From NCBI GenBank assembly GCA_902783785.1, contig CACZSH010000008.1:1-58832 (forward strand): a stretch of DNA of 58,832 bases, written 5' to 3'. The notes under the pieces were generated by a model, which searched no databases, had not been told where the DNA came from, and saw nothing but the letters and a program-made list of their open reading frames with translations. The stretch is from an uncultured bacterium (lineage in GTDB: Bacteria > Cyanobacteriota > Vampirovibrionia > Gastranaerophilales > Gastranaerophilaceae). Made by a program: the position numbers and the translations under genes. Below are positions 1 through 9,472 of the stretch, in pieces (the stretch's first letter is position 1; each line of letters opens with the position of its first letter).

Positions 1-1
1 A

Positions 2-2137
2 TCTAATGAAGACGAATTAGTTGCATTGGATGAAGCAGATGATTATATAAATGAAGATTATGTTAATCATACACAATCTAATGAAGAAGAATTAGTTGCA
101 TTAGATAAAGCAGATGATTATATAAATGAAGATTATGTTAATCATACACAATCTGAAGATGAAGAATTAGTTGCATTGGATGAAGCAGACGATTATGTAA
201 ACGAAGATTATGTTAATCATACACAATCTGAAGATGAAGAATTAGTTGCATTGGATGAAGCAAACGATTATGTAAACGAAGATTTTGTAAATCATGTGCA
301 ATCAGACGAAGAGGGCATTGTTACGTCTGATGAGACCGGTGATTATAAAAATGATGATTTTGCTGACGATTCTAAACTTGATACGGATGATATTATTGGC
401 TTAGATGATATAAACAGTCATCCTTCTGATTATAATAAGTCTAATGATGCTGAAGAGGATGATTTAATTATTCCTGCTGATGAGGATTTGTCTCTTGATT
501 TTGATGAGGATTTTTCAGGAGATATGGATTTACCTGATTTAGATGGCTTTTCTGTAGATGATTCTGCGACAAATTCAAATATATCTAATGAAAGTTTTGA
601 AAATGAACATCTTATTTCTGATGGTGAGGATTCATTAGTACAAGTTCAAAAACAAAATTTCGAACAGCCTGTCCAAGCTTCTTCTGTTCCATCTCAAAAA
701 GAAATTAAACCTTTTGAAGATGATGATGAAGATATTGGCGATTTGCCTGTATTGAAAATTGTCAAAGAATCAGAAGATACTTATAAAAAGAAACTTTATA
801 AAACTCCTAAAATTGATGATATTGATATGGAAAATGTCAATTTAGATGATTTTGATGATTATGAATCAGAAGATAAAGAAGAAAATGAAAAACAAACTCA
901 AGAAATTGATGAAATGATGTCTGATTTGGATAGCCTTCTTAATAGTGAAAATATTTCTCTTGAAGGTGTTGAAGATATTTTAACGGATGAAGACTTGAAT
1001 GAAAGTTTAAGACAACTAGAAGAGGAAGAAAATCTAAAAAGACAACAAGAGGAAGAAGTTTTAAAAGCTCAGCAAGAAGCACAAGCTGAATTTGATAAAC
1101 AATTTGAAGAAGATAATCAGGAAACTGTCTATAGTGAAGAACAATATCAAGAATCTTCTGAGGCTGAAAATGTAAATTCTGAAAATGAACAAGGAAATGC
1201 TGACTCTTCAAGTATGAGTTTGGATGACTTTTTAAATTCATCTTCATTCAATGATATGAGTACAAATGATGAGAATAGTGATAATATTGATAACAAACAA
1301 GGATTAAATGATATATATAAGGATGAAAGTATATTATCGCAACAGTCTATAGCAGATGACAATCCTGAAAGATTATTGACAGATGAGGCAACAATGGTAG
1401 ATAATTCTGCAAATTTATATGATGAGCAATCAATTGATACAGAATCAATAAAACCAAAACCAAAATCAAGAGCTCCGCAACTCGCAGTTGTATTAGTTGT
1501 TTTAATGTGTGCTTGTGTTTATGTGAATAAAGATATTATTATGGATAATTTTAATATATCTTTCCCTAAAAAAGCAGAAGAAGAACCTGTCCCTGAATTT
1601 GATTTAAATAGTTTAAAAGAACCTCAGCCGGTTTCTCCGGATGCTGAACAAGTTCCTGTAGAAACACAACAAACGGAAGAAAATCCTATTCCTTCTCTTC
1701 CTCAGCCTACAGATATGCCGGATACACCGCCGGCTCCTGTTGCAGCTTCTGCTCCTGATGCACCTCAAACACCTTCTCATGTTCCTCAAAATACTTCTAA
1801 TAAAATTACTAAGCTATCTTGGGAAGTTCCTGAAAATTTGGCTAATAATGATAAAATTAGACGTTATCTTCAAATCGCAGGTAGAACATTGAAGTTGTCT
1901 TTGCAAAATGATTTGTTGGTTGCTACAGAATTACCGTTTTCTAATAAAATTATGTTAGATTTAAAGATTGTGCCATCAGGGAATCTTGTCTCTTCTGATT
2001 TTATTATTTCAAGTGGTTCTAAACAAATTGATAATATTGTGTTACAAAGTGTTAAAGATACTTTAAAATACGTCAGACCACCTTTAGGCGAAATTCAGTC
2101 ACCGAATTCTAATATTACACTTATTATTAATTTTTAG
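2..2137 (+). CDS. Acidic-repeat membrane protein with C-terminal TonB-like domain (5' end cut off)
   Basis: The reading frame is open to the left window edge, so the true start lies upstream. It begins with near-identical 25-residue acidic repeats (core ADDYVNEDYVNHTQS). A long Asp/Glu-rich, low-complexity region follows, then a single hydrophobic segment (about nt 1477-1532), a Pro/Ala-rich linker, and a terminal domain of about 105 residues (nt 1805-2137). The last domain reads like the TonB C-terminal fold: a helix, paired strands, then V-x-SG-x-x-x-D and a final RPP. The likely topology is a very acidic cytoplasmic N-part, one membrane span and a periplasmic TonB-like domain, the reverse weighting of a normal TonB, whose cytoplasmic part is tiny. 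No ExbB/ExbD is nearby. The sigma-like and NTPase genes follow after 50 and 14 bases. Function unknown; the TonB-like assignment rests on pattern only. Confidence 0.75.
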   Translation, partial: SNEDELVALDEADDYINEDYVNHTQSNEEELVALDKADDYINEDYVNHTQSEDEELVALDEADDYVNEDYVNHTQSEDEELVALDEANDYVNEDFVNHVQSDEEGIVTSDETGDYKNDDFADDSKLDTDDIIGLDDINSHPSDYNKSNDAEEDDLIIPADEDLSLDFDEDFSGDMDLPDLDGFSVDDSATNSNISNESFENEHLISDGEDSLVQVQKQNFEQPVQASSVPSQKEIKPFEDDDEDIGDLPVLKIVKESEDTYKKKLYKTPKIDDIDMENVNLDDFDDYESEDKEENEKQTQEIDEMMSDLDSLLNSENISLEGVEDILTDEDLNESLRQLEEEENLKRQQEEEVLKAQQEAQAEFDKQFEEDNQETVYSEEQYQESSEAENVNSENEQGNADSSSMSLDDFLNSSSFNDMSTNDENSDNIDNKQGLNDIYKDESILSQQSIADDNPERLLTDEATMVDNSANLYDEQSIDTESIKPKPKSRAPQLAVVLVVLMCACVYVNKDIIMDNFNISFPKKAEEEPVPEFDLNSLKEPQPVSPDAEQVPVETQQTEENPIPSLPQPTDMPDTPPAPVAASAPDAPQTPSHVPQNTSNKITKLSWEVPENLANNDKIRRYLQIAGRTLKLSLQNDLLVATELPFSNKIMLDLKIVPSGNLVSSDFIISSGSKQIDNIVLQSVKDTLKYVRPPLGEIQSPNSNITLIINF
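17..316 (+). repeat. 75-bp in-frame tandem repeat, four copies plus a decayed fifth
   Basis: Units begin at 17, 92, 167 and 242, each 75 bases and 25 codons, and each starts with codons for L-V-A-L-D. A decayed fifth unit (I-V-T-S-D-E) begins at 317. Copies are almost identical at nucleotide level, including synonymous sites, which indicates recent slippage or unequal recombination. More copies may lie left of the window. This is coding repeat, not a CRISPR array: there are no unique spacers. Confidence 0.9.
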
Positions 2138-2187
2138 ATTGTGTTATTATATTCTTGTGAATATTTTGCTTAGTTGAGAGTTTTAAG

Positions 2188-2760
2188 TTGGAATTATCAC
2201 AAGAACATATCGAATTATTGGAAAAATTTATTAAATCCGATAGAAAATTTGTCGGTAATGAGGATTTGTATGAAGATTTTTTTGCGGAATCCTCTAAGCG
2301 TGCTGTCTCGTTATTAGATACAATTACAGACACATCTGCTACTGTTCCGTATTTAAAAAAAATTGTGTCAACTTCAATTATTCTTGTATTGAAAAATCAA
2401 GGCCGTGTTAGAAGAACTCATGATAATTTTGTTTCTACGAATGAAATCAGTTTAGATGCTAATTATCCTTCCAATAATAAAAATTTTCAGAATACACTTG
2501 TAAATTATTCTTTTATAGATATTTCGCCTACTCCTGAAGAAGTTGTTATTCAAAAAGATATTTTGCAAAGAGTTTATGATGCTGTTGTTGTCGCTCATAG
2601 TGCTAATATATCAAAGCAGTTTTTAGATTTATATGATTTAAGATATGTTCAATGTAAAAAACAGTCTGAGATTGCTAAAATTTTAAATTTATCCCAATCA
2701 GAAGTCTCTAAGCGATTGTTTGAATTGATGGAGCAAGTTAAACTTGCATTAGGTAATTAG
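2188..2760 (+). CDS. Sigma-70-like RNA polymerase sigma factor (TTG start)
   Basis: The 190-residue product ends in a helix-turn-helix that looks like sigma region 4: a D-L-R-Y stretch, then QSEIAKILNLSQSEVSKRLFEL. The middle (YLKKIVSTSIILVLKNQGRVRR) could be a weak region 2, followed by a variable linker. I chose the TTG at 2188 because no ATG fits and a GAGAG Shine-Dalgarno-like sequence lies 8 bases before it. It sits 50 bases after the TonB-like gene and 14 bases before the NTPase gene, so co-transcription is likely. No anti-sigma factor is recognisable, unless the acidic membrane protein upstream plays that part, which is speculation. It could also be a non-sigma HTH protein. Confidence 0.6.
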   Translation: MELSQEHIELLEKFIKSDRKFVGNEDLYEDFFAESSKRAVSLLDTITDTSATVPYLKKIVSTSIILVLKNQGRVRRTHDNFVSTNEISLDANYPSNNKNFQNTLVNYSFIDISPTPEEVVIQKDILQRVYDAVVVAHSANISKQFLDLYDLRYVQCKKQSEIAKILNLSQSEVSKRLFELMEQVKLALGN

Positions 2761-2774
2761 GTGAAGGGTTATTT

Positions 2775-5700
2775 ATGATTTGTCCGAAATGTAAAAAAGA
2801 AATACCTCCTAATACTATTAATTGTCCACATTGTAGTACAAAAATCGGTACTATATGTAAAAAATGTGATACGTATAATTTTATTTATAATAAAGCTTGT
2901 ATTGAATGTGGCACAGAATTATTAAGATTTTGTCCTGAATGTAAAGCTGCAAATTTCCCTACAGCTAAAGTATGTAGAAAATGCGGTTTTGATTTTGAAA
3001 AAATTAAAAATAAATCTAGTATAAATTCTAATATTTCCGATAAAAATTCTGAAAATAATTCATCTAATGTTGGTTTGCCGAAACAGTTTGTTGTTCCTCA
3101 TATGAGTAACAATAGTAATAGTTCTGACAATGGCGAGATCAAAAATTCAAAACTTAAAACTTCATTTGAGCTTCCTGCTGTTGCAAAATCAGAGGATGAT
3201 TTATTTTCTCCTGTGAAAAAATTTATTGATAATTCTCGAAAACCTGTTGTAAATACTAGAAGAACTCTTGAAAGTAAAGCTAAAGATAAGAAAAAATTAA
3301 AACTATCTGCAAATAAAAAGAGTATTAATTATGAATTGCAGTATCAGTTGGACATGTTACAAAAGCAGTTATCAGGTTTACAAGATAGTCTTGAAAATTT
3401 ACCATATCAATTGGGGCAAGCTGAATCTCTGGAAAATGCAGAGATGAAGATTCGAAATAAAGAGGCTTCAAAGAAAAATGCTTCTGATGATAATAAACGA
3501 AATACAACCGTTGTAAGACCAAAACAGAGAATTTCTTTTAAAGATAAAATTGAAAAGAAAATTATAGATAAGAAAAAATTAGCTCATCAAAAAAATAATT
3601 CTAAATTAAAAAAAGGAATTTTGCCTCTTAAGCAAAATAAATTGCCAAATAGACATAATACAGAAACCGTTCCTTTTAAAAAATTTCCGGAAATTAGATT
3701 AAAATTGTCTAAACCGAAAGAGGAGGTTAAACAAGATTCTACTATTAATGTTAAATATACTCCAAGCTTGTTTACACAACAAAGTGCAAAAAGTGTATTA
3801 ATAAATTTAATTTTAAATACTGATGTTAAAGTAATAGGTTTAAATGGTATTCATGGCATTGGTAAAAATATTGTTTTAAAAGCAACAATGAATGAATTGA
3901 AAGATAATCAAATTGTTTGGCTTATTGGTAAAGGCGGACCTTCTGTTCAAAATACTCCTTTTGGTTTATTTCAAGATATTCTTTTAAATTTCTTTAATTT
4001 ACCAAACTTTTGTGTTGATATTGAACAATTAAAAAAAGAGTCGTTTACTTTCTTCAAGCAAGAGTTTTCATCTCTTTCTGTTTCTGAGATTTCAGATTTG
4101 ATGAATTTCTTGTATCCTCAAAATGTTGATTATTATGAAAATATTTTTAAAAACAAGATTAGAACTTTTACTTTATTGAAAAAAGTATTTGAAATTATTT
4201 GTTCAAGAGTTAAAACAGTATTTGTCGTTGATAACCTTGAATATATTGATGCTACATCTTTTGAATTTTTGAAAATACTTATTTCATCGGAATTTAATGT
4301 TAATACTGTAAAATTTTTAGTTCTTTTTTCTGATGATAAATCTATAAAAAATTATTTATATTCAAAGGATTTAAAAGATTCTGATTATACGGATATTTCG
4401 TTAGTTCCTTTCAATGATAGCCAGACAGAAACTTTTATTGATGGGTATAGTCCTATTTTTGCTACTATCACTCAAAAAATGAGAGAGACTATTCAAAATG
4501 TTTCTGAAGGTAATCCAGCTTATATTGAACAAATTTTAAATTTGATGATTGATACAAGTAGAAATTATATTACTTTTACTTTACCGGGAACTTTTGAAGA
4601 GATTGTAAGAGCACGTTTAAATATTCTTAAAAAAGAAAATATTATGTGTTACGAACTTCTTTTAGCTTCTGCTACGCTTGGTTTAAAGTTTTATCCTGTT
4701 ATTCTTAATCAATTGTTTAAAATTGATGACAGAACTTTTGTTGATTTATTCGGAAGTTTGATAAGACTAAATTATATTTCACCAATTAATGAAATTTCTT
4801 ATGAATTTAAAAATGTTCGATTGTGGAAAACAATTTTAGATATTGCTAAAAATGAAAGAGCATTTTTGAATTTGAATAAAAAATTATTTGCGATTTTATC
4901 TGATTTTAATTTGTCATCTCATACTTTGCTGGCGCAAATGGCGTTAAATATTCATCAAAAACTGCCGGCTCTTAATATTTGGTCTGATTTAGTGAAAATT
5001 TCGTCCTATATTGGTGATGTGAATATGTATATTAAAGCACAGCAAATGTCTTTAATATTAGTAAAAAATATTCAAGGTGCAAATAGTTCTCTTATTATCA
5101 ATAATATTAACGAACGTTTAGGTAAGATTTTATCATATTCAAAACCGGATCTTGCTATTCAGTATTTAAATAAAGCTATTGAAACAGTTGTTAAGCTGGA
5201 TGATCCTCTAAAAATATTTGAGTTAAATGCTTATTTACTTGATTGTCATAATAAATTAAATAATTATTATGAGATTATAAAATGTGTTAATTTTGCGGTT
5301 TATAATGTTGATGATTCTCATGAACTCGAAATTGCAATGTTAAAATCTCGAAAGTTATATTCTTTATTGAGAATTGGAAATTATACGGAATTGATTGAGC
5401 TTATTGATTCTGAAATTATGCCTGTATTAGAAAAATATTTAGATACTGCTCAGCCTCATGAAGTAATTTCAATTAAAGATTTATTTTCAACTTGGTTAAA
5501 AACTTATTTGATTTGGGCAGAAGCACTTTGTTTGCAAGGTAATAATAGGGTATTTAGCGTTGTTGAAACTATTTTTGAAATTTTATTAAAAAATAAAGTA
5601 TCTGATAAATTGTATATTGCTAAGTTAAAGCTTATTTTGGCTATGGCATATTCTATCAGAGGCAATAGTGAAGAATCAGAAAAGGTTATTGGAGAAGTTT

Positions 5701-6440
5701 CTGAATCCAATCCGGATGAAATTTTAGATGACGCGTCTATTATTCGTATGAATTTAATTCATATTCTAAATCTTATTTTTAGTGGTAAATTTGATGGCTT
5801 GCAAGAAGATTTGTTTAATCTTGTGTCTTTTGTTAATAATGTTGATGATAAGATTACTAAAAATATTTTAAAAGCTCTGTTAGGTAAAGTTTTAAAAGAA
5901 GATAAAAAATATAAAAAGGCGTTAGCTATATACTCAGAACAAGTTTCATATTTTGCAAAAGAAAAAAATGCGTTAGGTGTTTTATTATGTTGGTATTTAA
6001 TTGCAGAAGTAACATTGATAACTGATGGACCTAAAAAATCTCTTGATTTTGCCTTAAAAGCGTTGGATATTGCACAAAGTCCTAAAATTCAAAATTTCTA
6101 TTTTATTATTGCTTTAAATAAAATTATTGCAAGAGATTATTTGGTTTTAGGTGATTTAGATAGTGCTCGTATTTATATTGAAAGTGCAATTGGTGTTGCT
6201 CGTCAATTTGATTTGTTGGATTTGTTATGTGAGTTATATATGTTATATGGCAGATATTTGCATGAAATGATTAGTACGAGTGAAAAGAATGCACGAGATT
6301 ATGCAGTAAGCTCATTTAGAATGTATGATAAAGCTTATAACCTAGCTCATAAAATAAACAATTTAATTGTCGCAAACACTGTTATAAAAGCTAATGCAGA
6401 GTTAAGACGTGATTGTCAAAAATTGGGTATTGAACTTTAA
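2775..6440 (+). CDS. Double zinc-ribbon / STAND-like NTPase / TPR-like helical protein
   Basis: This 1221-residue protein starts with a double zinc ribbon: C-x2-C pairs at about residues 3-6, 17-20, 28-31, 39-42, 50-53 and 64-67. A basic low-complexity linker with a short coiled coil (about 190-215) follows. An NTPase domain has a Walker A-like GIHGIGKN at 358-365, where the usual Ser/Thr is Asn, and a Walker B-like VFVVDNLEYID at about 482-492. The second half is helical with TPR-like pairs (for example PDLAIQYLNKAIE and KSLDFALKALDIAQ). The layout resembles STAND/AAA_16 signalling ATPases found in multidomain regulators, but no cyclase, kinase or DNA-binding output domain is present. SD GTGAAGGG precedes the ATG. 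It is the third gene of the 5' operon; substrate or partner unknown. Confidence 0.7.
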   Translation: MICPKCKKEIPPNTINCPHCSTKIGTICKKCDTYNFIYNKACIECGTELLRFCPECKAANFPTAKVCRKCGFDFEKIKNKSSINSNISDKNSENNSSNVGLPKQFVVPHMSNNSNSSDNGEIKNSKLKTSFELPAVAKSEDDLFSPVKKFIDNSRKPVVNTRRTLESKAKDKKKLKLSANKKSINYELQYQLDMLQKQLSGLQDSLENLPYQLGQAESLENAEMKIRNKEASKKNASDDNKRNTTVVRPKQRISFKDKIEKKIIDKKKLAHQKNNSKLKKGILPLKQNKLPNRHNTETVPFKKFPEIRLKLSKPKEEVKQDSTINVKYTPSLFTQQSAKSVLINLILNTDVKVIGLNGIHGIGKNIVLKATMNELKDNQIVWLIGKGGPSVQNTPFGLFQDILLNFFNLPNFCVDIEQLKKESFTFFKQEFSSLSVSEISDLMNFLYPQNVDYYENIFKNKIRTFTLLKKVFEIICSRVKTVFVVDNLEYIDATSFEFLKILISSEFNVNTVKFLVLFSDDKSIKNYLYSKDLKDSDYTDISLVPFNDSQTETFIDGYSPIFATITQKMRETIQNVSEGNPAYIEQILNLMIDTSRNYITFTLPGTFEEIVRARLNILKKENIMCYELLLASATLGLKFYPVILNQLFKIDDRTFVDLFGSLIRLNYISPINEISYEFKNVRLWKTILDIAKNERAFLNLNKKLFAILSDFNLSSHTLLAQMALNIHQKLPALNIWSDLVKISSYIGDVNMYIKAQQMSLILVKNIQGANSSLIINNINERLGKILSYSKPDLAIQYLNKAIETVVKLDDPLKIFELNAYLLDCHNKLNNYYEIIKCVNFAVYNVDDSHELEIAMLKSRKLYSLLRIGNYTELIELIDSEIMPVLEKYLDTAQPHEVISIKDLFSTWLKTYLIWAEALCLQGNNRVFSVVETIFEILLKNKVSDKLYIAKLKLILAMAYSIRGNSEESEKVIGEVSESNPDEILDDASIIRMNLIHILNLIFSGKFDGLQEDLFNLVSFVNNVDDKITKNILKALLGKVLKEDKKYKKALAIYSEQVSYFAKEKNALGVLLCWYLIAEVTLITDGPKKSLDFALKALDIAQSPKIQNFYFIIALNKIIARDYLVLGDLDSARIYIESAIGVARQFDLLDLLCELYMLYGRYLHEMISTSEKNARDYAVSSFRMYDKAYNLAHKINNLIVANTVIKANAELRRDCQKLGIEL

Positions 6441-6445
6441 GAATT

Positions 6446-7591
6446 TTATTCAATAGGAAGTGTTATTATAAAGCACGCCCCTTTATTTTTCTCACTATCA
6501 ACTGTTATTTTACCGTTTAAAAGTTTTAAAAATTCGCTTGTAATTGTTAAACCAAGTCCTGTTGAAGATTCTTTTTGAAGGTTTGTATCTTTTATTTGTA
6601 CAAATTTTTTAAATATTTTTTTCTGATTTTTCTTTTCTATACCAATTCCGTTATCTTTTACGATTAGTCGTAAATTTGATGATTTTTTGTCTTTCTTTAT
6701 TTCAATAATTATTTTATCTTTAGTGAATTTAATGGCATTACTTAGTAAGTTAAATAATATTTGTTTAATTTTCTGGTAATCAGTATTAATATCAATATTT
6801 TCAATGTTTTGAGTAAGTGTTATATTTTTTTCTTTAAATAGCGGATATAGAATTGTTATAACTTCATTTAGTGCTTGAGTTATATCAAAATGCTGTTTCA
6901 CTATTTGATTGGAGCCATTTTCTAATTTTGAAATATCAAGTAATTCATTTATCATTTCCAAAAGATGTAGAGAAGATATTTGAATATTATTTATGTATTT
7001 TATTTGTGTTTGGTTGAGTTCACCGGTTTTTGGGTTTGTTAATAACTCAGAAAATCCCAAAATAGAATTTAGCGGGGTTCTTAATTCGTGTGAGATATTT
7101 GATATAAAATCAGTTTTAAATCTTTCTTCATTTTTTGCGTTTAAAACAGCTTTTGAAAGAGCATTTATTTGTGTGTTAATTACTTCTGTTAATTCTTTGT
7201 CTTTTATTTTATAACTGAGTATTTTTGTTAAAGCTTTTAAAATAGTTTTGTCATCTTTAGAAAATCGATATTTTTCAAACAAAATGATCCCATAAACTGC
7301 ACCTTTTACATTCAAATAGGTTATGTAGTGATTTTTATTTGATATAATATCTAATTGTTTAACTTTTTCATTAAATAAATCTTTTGATATTTTTGTATTA
7401 ATTTTTATAGTAGTATGAGTACTTGGATATTTTTCTTCAAGTACATTTGGAGAAAGAAAATATACTTTTATATTTTCTATATTTAAATAAGACGATATAT
7501 TATCAAATAAATTTTTTGATAATATATCGTCTACTTCAATAATATTATTAAATATTTCAATAAAATGTTCTAACTTATTTTTTATCGGCAT
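6446..7591 (-). CDS. Soluble sensor histidine kinase
   Basis: The 381-residue protein has no membrane span. Residues 1-150 look like a GAF-type sensor region. A HisKA domain carries the phospho-acceptor in FISNISHELRTP (His168). The HATPase_c domain follows with an N box (NLLSNAIKF), G1 (DNGIGIEK) and G2 (STGLGLTI). All catalytic motifs are intact, so autophosphorylation is expected. Its start lies 17 bases inside the end of hpt, so translation is probably coupled. No response regulator lies nearby and the cognate partner must be elsewhere. The signal cannot be predicted. It converges with the NTPase gene, the two stops being 6 bases apart. Confidence 0.88.
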   Translation of the reverse strand: MPIKNKLEHFIEIFNNIIEVDDILSKNLFDNISSYLNIENIKVYFLSPNVLEEKYPSTHTTIKINTKISKDLFNEKVKQLDIISNKNHYITYLNVKGAVYGIILFEKYRFSKDDKTILKALTKILSYKIKDKELTEVINTQINALSKAVLNAKNEERFKTDFISNISHELRTPLNSILGFSELLTNPKTGELNQTQIKYINNIQISSLHLLEMINELLDISKLENGSNQIVKQHFDITQALNEVITILYPLFKEKNITLTQNIENIDINTDYQKIKQILFNLLSNAIKFTKDKIIIEIKKDKKSSNLRLIVKDNGIGIEKKNQKKIFKKFVQIKDTNLQKESSTGLGLTITSEFLKLLNGKITVDSEKNKGACFIITLPIE

Positions 7592-8123
7592 TTTCTACAT
7601 ATCCGATGTACGGTAAATTTCTATAGAATCCTAAATAATCAAGTCCGTAACCTACTACAAATTTGTTGTCAATAACAAAGCCGTGATAATCTGCATCAAC
7701 ATCAGTTTGTCTTGAAACTTTTTTATCAAGTAAAGAACAGAATTTTGTTGACTTTGTTTTGAAATTTAAATCAATAAAATCGAGCAAAAACTTTGCAGTT
7801 AAACCTGTATCAATTATATCTTCAACAATTAAGACATTTTTTCCGTTCAAATCCGGTAAAGATATATCAACAGCATTTACTTTACCTGTTGATTTAAAAC
7901 CATGTCCATAGCTTGATAATCTTATAAATTCCATACAGACAGGCATTGTAAGATGTTTAGATAAATCTATTGCAAAGAACACAGAACCTTTAAGAACAGA
8001 TATCAAATAAACATCTTCTCCTTTGTAAAAATCATTTAGTTCTTCTGCAAGTTCCTTTATTCTATTTTGTAGTTCTTCTTCCGTAAATAATGGTTTTAAA
8101 TCTTTTACTTGTAAATCTAACAT
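7575..8123 (-). CDS. hpt: Hypoxanthine phosphoribosyltransferase
   Basis: Purine salvage enzyme that joins hypoxanthine or guanine to PRPP, giving IMP or GMP. The PRPP-binding loop VLIVEDIIDTGLTA lies at residues 97-110, with the acidic pair Glu101-Asp102. The upstream LKGSVFF motif and the C-terminal VGYGLDYLGFYRNLPYIG are typical of the Hpt family, as is the length of 182 residues. It follows tilS by 5 bases and overlaps the kinase gene. The tilS-hpt pairing is also common in Firmicutes and several other phyla, supporting both calls. Confidence 0.95.
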   Translation of the reverse strand: MLDLQVKDLKPLFTEEELQNRIKELAEELNDFYKGEDVYLISVLKGSVFFAIDLSKHLTMPVCMEFIRLSSYGHGFKSTGKVNAVDISLPDLNGKNVLIVEDIIDTGLTAKFLLDFIDLNFKTKSTKFCSLLDKKVSRQTDVDADYHGFVIDNKFVVGYGLDYLGFYRNLPYIGYVENADKK

Positions 8124-8128
8124 CCTTT

Positions 8129-9472
8129 TTATATTCCTTCCTCTCTTTCATATAAGGATAACACATAATTAGGCTTTGATACAACCTTGATTTTGTCATT
8201 TAATCCATACGGTGGAGCCCAAAGTATTTCATTTTCTTTGCATAAAAATATTAAATTATCTTTTTCGTGTTGTTTCACTTTTTTTTCATTTAAGTACTTT
8301 TTTAATTTCTGTGTTCCTTTTAAACCCAATGGCTGAATAATGTCCCCTTCTTCTCTTGTTCTGAGCGTAAAATTTAAAGGCTCTTTTATTTCAACATAAG
8401 CTTTCATTTCGCTGTCATTCGGAAAGATTTTAGGTGTATCTCCTTCGCATTTTTCTATTTTAAAAATAAATTTACCAAGTTTGTATTCACCTTCTTTATT
8501 TATATTAACTTTTTCTTTTACTTTTTCAACTTTTTTAATTATTTCTATTGAAGTTTTTGATACAAATAGCCATAAATTAGTTGTCAAAGAAGTTTTAGAA
8601 CCGCATTGTTTATCTTTATTATTTTCTATAAATTCTAAAACCTCATTTATTCTTTTTAAATCGTAATCAATATTGCTTCTTGTATATATATTTAATAAAA
8701 TTCGTTTTTGTATAGCTGAAGACAATTTTGTAAATTTATCTGTAATTATTATATTATTTTTGGTTATTTTTTTTTCAATTTTATTTATTAATTCTTCTAA
8801 AAGATTTTCTTCATCTTCTGCTAAAACTGACAGATTATAAACTGCATCCTGATATTTTGAATTTATTTTATCAAATTTAGGTAAAATTTCATTTCTTATA
8901 TAATTTCTGTTGTAATTATTATCAAAATTAGTAGAATCCGTAACGTATTCAAGATTATTTTTTTTACAGTAATTTTCTATTTCTTCCCTTGATATTGATA
9001 TAAGAGGTCTGATATAACAGTCCCTTCTTTCTCTAATAGAGCTTAAACCTTTTATTCCTGTTCCTTTTATTATTCTGTAAATTAGCGTTTCAATTTTGTC
9101 ATTTTTATTATGTGCAAGCAATATTGCATCAGCATGTATATCTTTTTTGCACTGTTCAAAAAATTTGTATCTCAATTCTCTTGCATTAGTTTCAGTTTGT
9201 TTTTCATCTTTTGAAAGGGTTTTTGTAATAATTTTAAGATTTCTTTCATTTGCATAATTTATGCAAAATTCCATATCGGATACTGAATGTTCTCCTCTCC
9301 AGTTGTGGTTTAAGTGGCATAAGATTAGTTCAAATCCATATTTTTTTGACAATTGATAAACTATATCAGAAAGGCAAACAGAATCTGCTCCACCAGATAG
9401 TCCGATTAGCAAAATATTGTTTTTATTTGTAAGATTATATTTATTTAAAGTGCTTTCTACAATATCTAACAT
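8129..9472 (-). CDS. tilS: tRNA(Ile)-lysidine synthase
   Basis: TilS modifies C34 of the CAU-anticodon tRNA(Ile) to lysidine using ATP and lysine, so that it reads AUA rather than AUG, which matters in an AT-rich genome with many AUA codons. The PP-loop SGGADS is at residues 26-31, followed by CHLNHNWRG and AHNKNDKIET. The C-terminal domain has RTREEGDIIQPLG and QKLKKYLNEKKV. At 447 residues it is full length. Its ATG lies in the last codons of the Clp N-domain gene (7-base overlap), and hpt follows after 5 bases. Confidence 0.95.
   Translation of the reverse strand: MLDIVESTLNKYNLTNKNNILLIGLSGGADSVCLSDIVYQLSKKYGFELILCHLNHNWRGEHSVSDMEFCINYANERNLKIITKTLSKDEKQTETNARELRYKFFEQCKKDIHADAILLAHNKNDKIETLIYRIIKGTGIKGLSSIRERRDCYIRPLISISREEIENYCKKNNLEYVTDSTNFDNNYNRNYIRNEILPKFDKINSKYQDAVYNLSVLAEDEENLLEELINKIEKKITKNNIIITDKFTKLSSAIQKRILLNIYTRSNIDYDLKRINEVLEFIENNKDKQCGSKTSLTTNLWLFVSKTSIEIIKKVEKVKEKVNINKEGEYKLGKFIFKIEKCEGDTPKIFPNDSEMKAYVEIKEPLNFTLRTREEGDIIQPLGLKGTQKLKKYLNEKKVKQHEKDNLIFLCKENEILWAPPYGLNDKIKVVSKPNYVLSLYEREEGI

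Noticed and set aside
17-316. Regular 75-bp repeats as a possible CRISPR array
   Set aside because: The units are contiguous, in frame with a long ORF and have no unique spacers.
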